DNA from: Psychrobacter immobilis
GTDB taxonomy: Bacteria > Pseudomonadota > Gammaproteobacteria > Pseudomonadales > Moraxellaceae
DNA length: 64,000 nt
Direction of reading: 5' to 3'
Assembly: GCF_904846235.1 (NCBI RefSeq)
Contig: NZ_CAJGZN010000001.1
Location: 1-64,000 of the forward strand
Within the stretch, counting starts at the first letter, position 1; each line of letters starts with the position of its first letter. The position numbers and the translations under genes are program-made. Below the pieces are notes generated by a model. That model saw only the letters and a program-made list of their open reading frames with translations, was not told the origin of the DNA and made no database searches. Shown piece after piece: positions 60,152-64,000 of this stretch.

Positions 60152-60996
60152 AACGTGACCTGTAAGACAAAAGCAAAAAAGAGGGTAGCGCTGATATGAC
60201 AAAGATAGATAAACGCAGCGCGCATCATCAAAATTCGTATCGTTGCGATATTTTAATAATCTTTATTATAAGAATAATAGAATTTAAGGTTTGATGATGC
60301 CATATCATAAAAATCTGGTGGGTCATTATAAAGCAAAAATGCTCACTTTGGGGGAGGACTTGGGTGATGAAAGTGGGGTATTTGGACACTTGATTTTTGA
60401 CAAATAGCGTGGCAGTGTTTGCTCATAGCCAAATGTACGGATTTGGGGTTAATATAAGGTAAGGTCTATATCATAATTCATAGTAAAAAAAACACATTTT
60501 TTTTACACAGAAAGTGACCGTTCAATACAGTTAAAAACTAGCTTTTAGGTACTGATATGCGTATAGTACGTAAATAATTTATGCCAGTTGTCACGTCATT
60601 GTTGACCACGTGTAATGAGCTATTAAATCAATTAAGTAAGCAGTCAGATATGATATTGATTTAATACGTTGATCTTACGTTGTTAGAAGATGCGTTGGGC
60701 GACCAGCCTTTATCCGCGCGCATACCGGAATCTCTACAGTTGGTCACGTCTGACATCGTCGTCAATAAGCTTGATAGTTGGTTGTTACCAGCAAAATACC
60801 TAACATGTGACTCAATGACAGTTACTTAAACACAGTGACAGTTGCTGAAGTGCAGTGACAATTACTTAAATAAAGTCACTTTTTAAATAAAGTCACTTTG
60901 TGTTTTCGTCTGCGTTATACCTGTCGCAACATGGCCTGAGTGGGTCAGTGCTTGCGCTGTGTCTAACACTCGATTGGGTGAGGAGCACGTATTATC
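60152..60996. other. Long region upstream of nuo, with a possible gene remnant
   Basis: 845 bases. No complete gene. The stretch 60668-60829 is open for 53 codons and reads like protein (VDLTLLEDALGDQPLSARIP) but has no ATG, so it may be a decayed gene. Three 20-bp repeats and a 17-bp repeat lie at 60816-60900. The nuo promoter and perhaps a regulator site must be here but are not identifiable. Confidence 0.5.
60816..60900 (+). repeat. 20-bp and 17-bp tandem repeats upstream of nuoA
   Basis: Three imperfect 20-bp units start with TGACAGTTACTTAAACACAG at 60816 (next at 60836 and 60856), followed by two near-copies of TAAATAAAGTCACTTT (about 60869-60900). They lie about 100-180 bp upstream of nuoA. 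Units differ at a few bases, so they are older than a fresh slippage event. Confidence 0.9.
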
Positions 60997-61620
60997 ATGT
61001 CTGCTTTTAATTGGTCAGCCATTGCTTTTATCTTAGCCGCCATTGGGCTAGTTGTCTTTATGCTGGTCGTACCGCGCTTACTTGGCGGTCGCTCTCAAGG
61101 CTCACAAAAGGAAGAAGTATTTGAAGCGGGTGTTGTCGGATCTGGCAACGCCCGTATTCGTTTGTCTGCCAAATTTTATTTGGTCGCAATCTTCTTTGTG
61201 ATTTTTGATTTAGAGGCGTTATATCTCTACGCTTATGCTGTGTCAGTACGCGAGGCGGGTTGGCTTGGCTTTGCCGCCGCTGGCACGTTTATCACTATTC
61301 TGATTATCGGTTTGATTTATGAGCTGAGCTTGGGTGCGATGAACTGGGCACCTGCTGACAAGCTACGCAAAAAAGCACGCTTGTATGCGGCGCCTGCAGG
61401 CTTTAATTTGGCAGACATCACCAAGTTTGATGGTGCTCATGAGCTAATGGTCGATCCGACAGGTAAAGTACCCGCGCAGTCATCCGGTCAAATCAATGTC
61501 TCAAACAACATTGAGACCAATCGTCGTCATCTACAAAACATCGATCATATTAATACCACGGGTAACGTTACTTCTGTGGATTTTGCGACGTCTGCTCAGC
61601 AGGACAAAACTGAACGTTAA
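60997..61620 (+). CDS. nuoA: NADH-quinone oxidoreductase subunit A
   Basis: 207 aa, longer than usual (about 120-185). The core has three membrane helices (FILAAIGLVVFMLVV ... FYLVAIFFVIFDLEALYLYA ... FITILIIGLIYELSLG) and the conserved acidic FVIFDLEALYL. The last 70 residues after KARLYAAPAG are a hydrophilic extension. It anchors the membrane arm of complex I. First gene of the nuo operon. Confidence 0.94.
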   Translation: MSAFNWSAIAFILAAIGLVVFMLVVPRLLGGRSQGSQKEEVFEAGVVGSGNARIRLSAKFYLVAIFFVIFDLEALYLYAYAVSVREAGWLGFAAAGTFITILIIGLIYELSLGAMNWAPADKLRKKARLYAAPAGFNLADITKFDGAHELMVDPTGKVPAQSSGQINVSNNIETNRRHLQNIDHINTTGNVTSVDFATSAQQDKTER

Positions 61621-61794
61621 TAGCAGTTGATGCTCAGCTTAGGGCGTTTGCAAAAACGAGCAGCAAAGCATGAAGGCGTCAGTTCTGTTTGAATTAATGA
61701 TTGCTGATGATTAGCCACTTATTAATAATAAAATTATGGCGACAGCGCGAGCAAGATGATTGCCACGCCAAGCCTAATATGAAGGTTGTATGTT

Positions 61795-62463
61795 ATGAAA
61801 TACACATTAACAAAAGCCAACCCCGATGCAGATACCTATCCTGCACAGACCAGTCAAACGGTCAATGATCCTATCGAAGATGAAGTGAATAAAAACGTCT
61901 TTATGGGTCGTCTCGAAGACCTCGTTCATTCAACAGCAAACTGGGGGCGTAAGAACTCACTTTGGCCATTTAACTTTGGTACTTCTTGCTGTTATGTTGA
62001 ATACGCTACTACCTTAACCGCCGTTCATGATTTGTCACGTTTTGGGGCAGAGGTTATTCGTGCCTCGCCTCGTCAGGCGGACGTCATGATCGTTGCTGGT
62101 ACTTGCTTCGTTAAAATGGCACCTGTCATCCAGCGCCTATATGAGCAAATGCTTGAGCCAAAATGGGTTATCTCTATGGGTGCCTGTGCCAACTCGGGCG
62201 GCATGTATGATATTTATTCTGTCGTACAAGGTGTCGATAAGATTATCCCTGTTGATGTGTATGTGCCAGGTTGTCCGCCGCGTCCAGAAGCGCTTATTCA
62301 GGGTTTGATGTTGTTACAAGAATCTATTACTAAAGAGCGTCGTCCGCTGGGTATCCATGTCAATGAGCAGGGTATCTATCAGCCGCAAATGACGCCTGAG
62401 CGTGACCGCAAGCAGGCAGATCGTATCGCTGTCAAAAACTTGCGCAGCCCAGACAGTATTTAA
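61795..62463 (+). CDS. nuoB: NADH-quinone oxidoreductase subunit B
   Basis: 222 aa from ATG 61795, which has GAAGG 9 nt upstream; the in-frame TTG at 61786 is too close to it. Cysteines for cluster N2 are visible ([34 protein letters not shown]). It passes electrons to quinone at the junction of arms. A 174-bp gap separates it from nuoA. Confidence 0.96.
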   Translation: MKYTLTKANPDADTYPAQTSQTVNDPIEDEVNKNVFMGRLEDLVHSTANWGRKNSLWPFNFGTSCCYVEYATTLTAVHDLSRFGAEVIRASPRQADVMIVAGTCFVKMAPVIQRLYEQMLEPKWVISMGACANSGGMYDIYSVVQGVDKIIPVDVYVPGCPPRPEALIQGLMLLQESITKERRPLGIHVNEQGIYQPQMTPERDRKQADRIAVKNLRSPDSI

Positions 62464-62518
62464 GTTTCAAACAGCATTTAGACTTATAGCAACAGTTTCA
62501 ATATTTTATGCGCTTATC

Positions 62519-62598
62519 ATAGTTCGGTTATGATTAACATAGCTCAGTTATGGTTGACATAGTTCGGTTATGACTAACATAGTTCAGTTATGATTAAT
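62519..62598 (+). repeat. Four 20-bp tandem repeats between nuoB and nuoCD
   Basis: Units of 20 bp beginning ATAGTTCGGTTATGATTAAC at 62519, 62539, 62559 and 62579. They differ at a few positions (AGCTCAGTTATGGTTGAC and so on). The last unit runs close to the nuoCD ribosome binding site (AAGGA at about 62600). Inside the operon, so they are transcribed. Confidence 0.92.
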
Positions 62599-62615
62599 GA
62601 AGGAATACATCATTC

Positions 62616-64000
62616 ATGGTCACGGTAGTCGAAAACATAGATCCTAAGATCAAGCCCGTCCCAGCAGTCATCACAGAGCTGGAGCAAAAGTATGCTGGTA
62701 AATTTGTCGTGCAGCAGACTGTGGATGAGATTCCAACGGTTTGGGTGGCGCGTGCTGATTTATTAGATATTCTTTTATTCTTGCGCAAACTGCCTAAACC
62801 TTACGTCATGCTATTTGACTTGTCAGCGATAGATGAGCGTTTACGCCAGCATCGCGCGGGTTTACCTGACAGTGACTTTACGGTGTTTTATCACTTGATG
62901 TCGCTTGAGCGCAATAGTGATGTACGTATCAAGGTCGCGCTGAGCGAAGACGATGTCAATGTACCGAGCGCCACCAATATTTGGCCAAACGCCAACTGGT
63001 ATGAGCGTGAAGTATGGGACATGTTCGGTATTGTCTTTACGGGCCATCCGCATTTGACCCGTATTTTATTACCAAAATACTGGGAAGGACATCCACTGCG
63101 TAAAGAATATCATGCACGCGCGACGGAATTTACCCCGTACTTCTTGAATACCGCCAAGCAACAATACGAGCAAGAAAACCTACGTTTTGTCCCAGAAGAG
63201 TGGGGCATGAAGCGTTCAGGTCGTGATGAAGACTTTATGTTCTTGAACATCGGTCCTAACCATCCCTCTGCTCACGGTGCATTCCGTTTGGTACTACAGC
63301 TCGATGGCGAAGAAGTTGTCGATTGTATTCCTGATATCGGCTATCACCATCGCGGTGCAGAAAAAATGGCTGAGCGTCAAACATGGCACTCATTTATTCC
63401 TTATACCGACCGTATCGATTATCTTGGCGGTGTGATGAATGAACTGCCGTACATCATGTCGGTCGAAAAGCTGGCTGGAATCACCATTCCACCACGTGCT
63501 GAAACCATCCGCGTGATGATGAGTGAGTTCTTCCGTATTACCAATAACTTACTATTCGTCGGTACGTTCATTCAGGATGCGGGCGGTATGACCCCTGTAT
63601 TCTATATGTTTACCGATCGCCAAAAAGCCTATGACGTCATCGAAGCCGTGACTGGCTATCGTATGCATCCAGCTTGGTTCCGTATCGGCGGTACTGCTGC
63701 TGATCTGCCACGTGGCTGGCAGCGTTTGGTTCGTGAGTTCTTAGATTGGATGCCAAAACGCTTGGACGAATATGTCAAAGCGGCATTGCAAAACAGCGTG
63801 CTCAAAGGCCGTACCCAAGGGGTTGCTCAATATAATGCCAAGCAAGCACTTGCTTGGGGCGTCACGGGTGCAGGTCTGCGTGCGACAGGCGTTGACTTTG
63901 ATCTGCGTAAAGCGCGTCCATACATGGGCTATGAGAATTACGATTTTGAAGTGCCAGTTGGTTACAACGGTGATGCTTATGATCGTTGTATGGTAAAAGT
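62616..64000 (+). CDS. nuoC: NADH-quinone oxidoreductase subunit C/D fusion, 3'-cut by window edge
   Basis: The frame is open from ATG 62616 to the window end (461 codons seen). NuoC part: residues about 1-190, with [19 protein letters not shown] and [17 protein letters not shown]. NuoD part follows: [37 protein letters not shown] and TRID-like [10 protein letters not shown]. The C and D subunits are fused, as in gammaproteobacteria such as Pseudomonas and E. coli. It forms the quinone cavity with NuoB. Confidence 0.96.
   Translation, partial: MVTVVENIDPKIKPVPAVITELEQKYAGKFVVQQTVDEIPTVWVARADLLDILLFLRKLPKPYVMLFDLSAIDERLRQHRAGLPDSDFTVFYHLMSLERNSDVRIKVALSEDDVNVPSATNIWPNANWYEREVWDMFGIVFTGHPHLTRILLPKYWEGHPLRKEYHARATEFTPYFLNTAKQQYEQENLRFVPEEWGMKRSGRDEDFMFLNIGPNHPSAHGAFRLVLQLDGEEVVDCIPDIGYHHRGAEKMAERQTWHSFIPYTDRIDYLGGVMNELPYIMSVEKLAGITIPPRAETIRVMMSEFFRITNNLLFVGTFIQDAGGMTPVFYMFTDRQKAYDVIEAVTGYRMHPAWFRIGGTAADLPRGWQRLVREFLDWMPKRLDEYVKAALQNSVLKGRTQGVAQYNAKQALAWGVTGAGLRATGVDFDLRKARPYMGYENYDFEVPVGYNGDAYDRCMVK

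Noticed and set aside
60816..62598. 20-bp repeats near nuo as a CRISPR array
   Set aside because: Units abut directly with no unique spacers, and no cas genes are near. They are simple tandem repeats.

Overview
The window is a stretch of gammaproteobacterial chromosome. It most resembles Psychrobacter or a close Moraxellaceae relative. The clues are moderate GC, a fused nuoCD, the gene order mreBCD-maf-rng, and protein sequences typical of that group. The species call is inference from recognised protein families; no search was run.

Layout: 1-7390 is the right-hand part of an AT-rich genomic island. It carries a tyrosine-recombinase trio: a 5'-truncated recombinase, a second recombinase, and a small basic coiled-coil protein. 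IS3-family elements interrupt both recombinase genes. The island also carries its own complete EF-P hydroxylase gene (epmC) and an IS256-family element. It ends inside the chromosomal epmC, whose 3' two-thirds survive at 7391-7750. This looks like an element that integrates into epmC and brings a replacement copy. 7984-8604 is yciO. 8715-22821 (minus strand) is the S10-spc-alpha ribosomal protein cluster, from rpsJ to rplQ, with secY and rpoA. 23232-28572 (minus) is mreB-mreC-mreD-maf-rng, for cell shape and RNA processing. 29264-32682 (plus) is gatCAB, the amidotransferase for Gln/Asn-tRNA, followed by tRNA-Pro(GGG).

32930-36720 is a second, small accessory patch. It has two unrecognised proteins, one of which ends exactly at an IS boundary, a cut-off gene start, and a second IS256-family copy without a target duplication. 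36725-43086 holds stress and housekeeping genes: OsmC-like, flavodoxin-like, DUF938 methyltransferase, dienelactone hydrolase, the large catalase katE and an MBL-fold hydrolase. Two tandem tRNA-Lys(TTT) genes follow, then macAB, then leuS-lptE-holA.

52489-60151 carries an ArsC-like protein, argB, an algC-like phosphohexomutase, dut, mgtE and rep. 60997 to the end begins the nuo operon (nuoA, nuoB, nuoCD, the last cut by the window edge). Its leader and the nuoB-nuoCD spacer both contain short 20-bp tandem repeats.

The most interesting signal is the epmC-targeting recombinase-trio island, with its self-supplied EpmC and both recombinases disrupted by IS copies. The rest is mostly conserved core genome.
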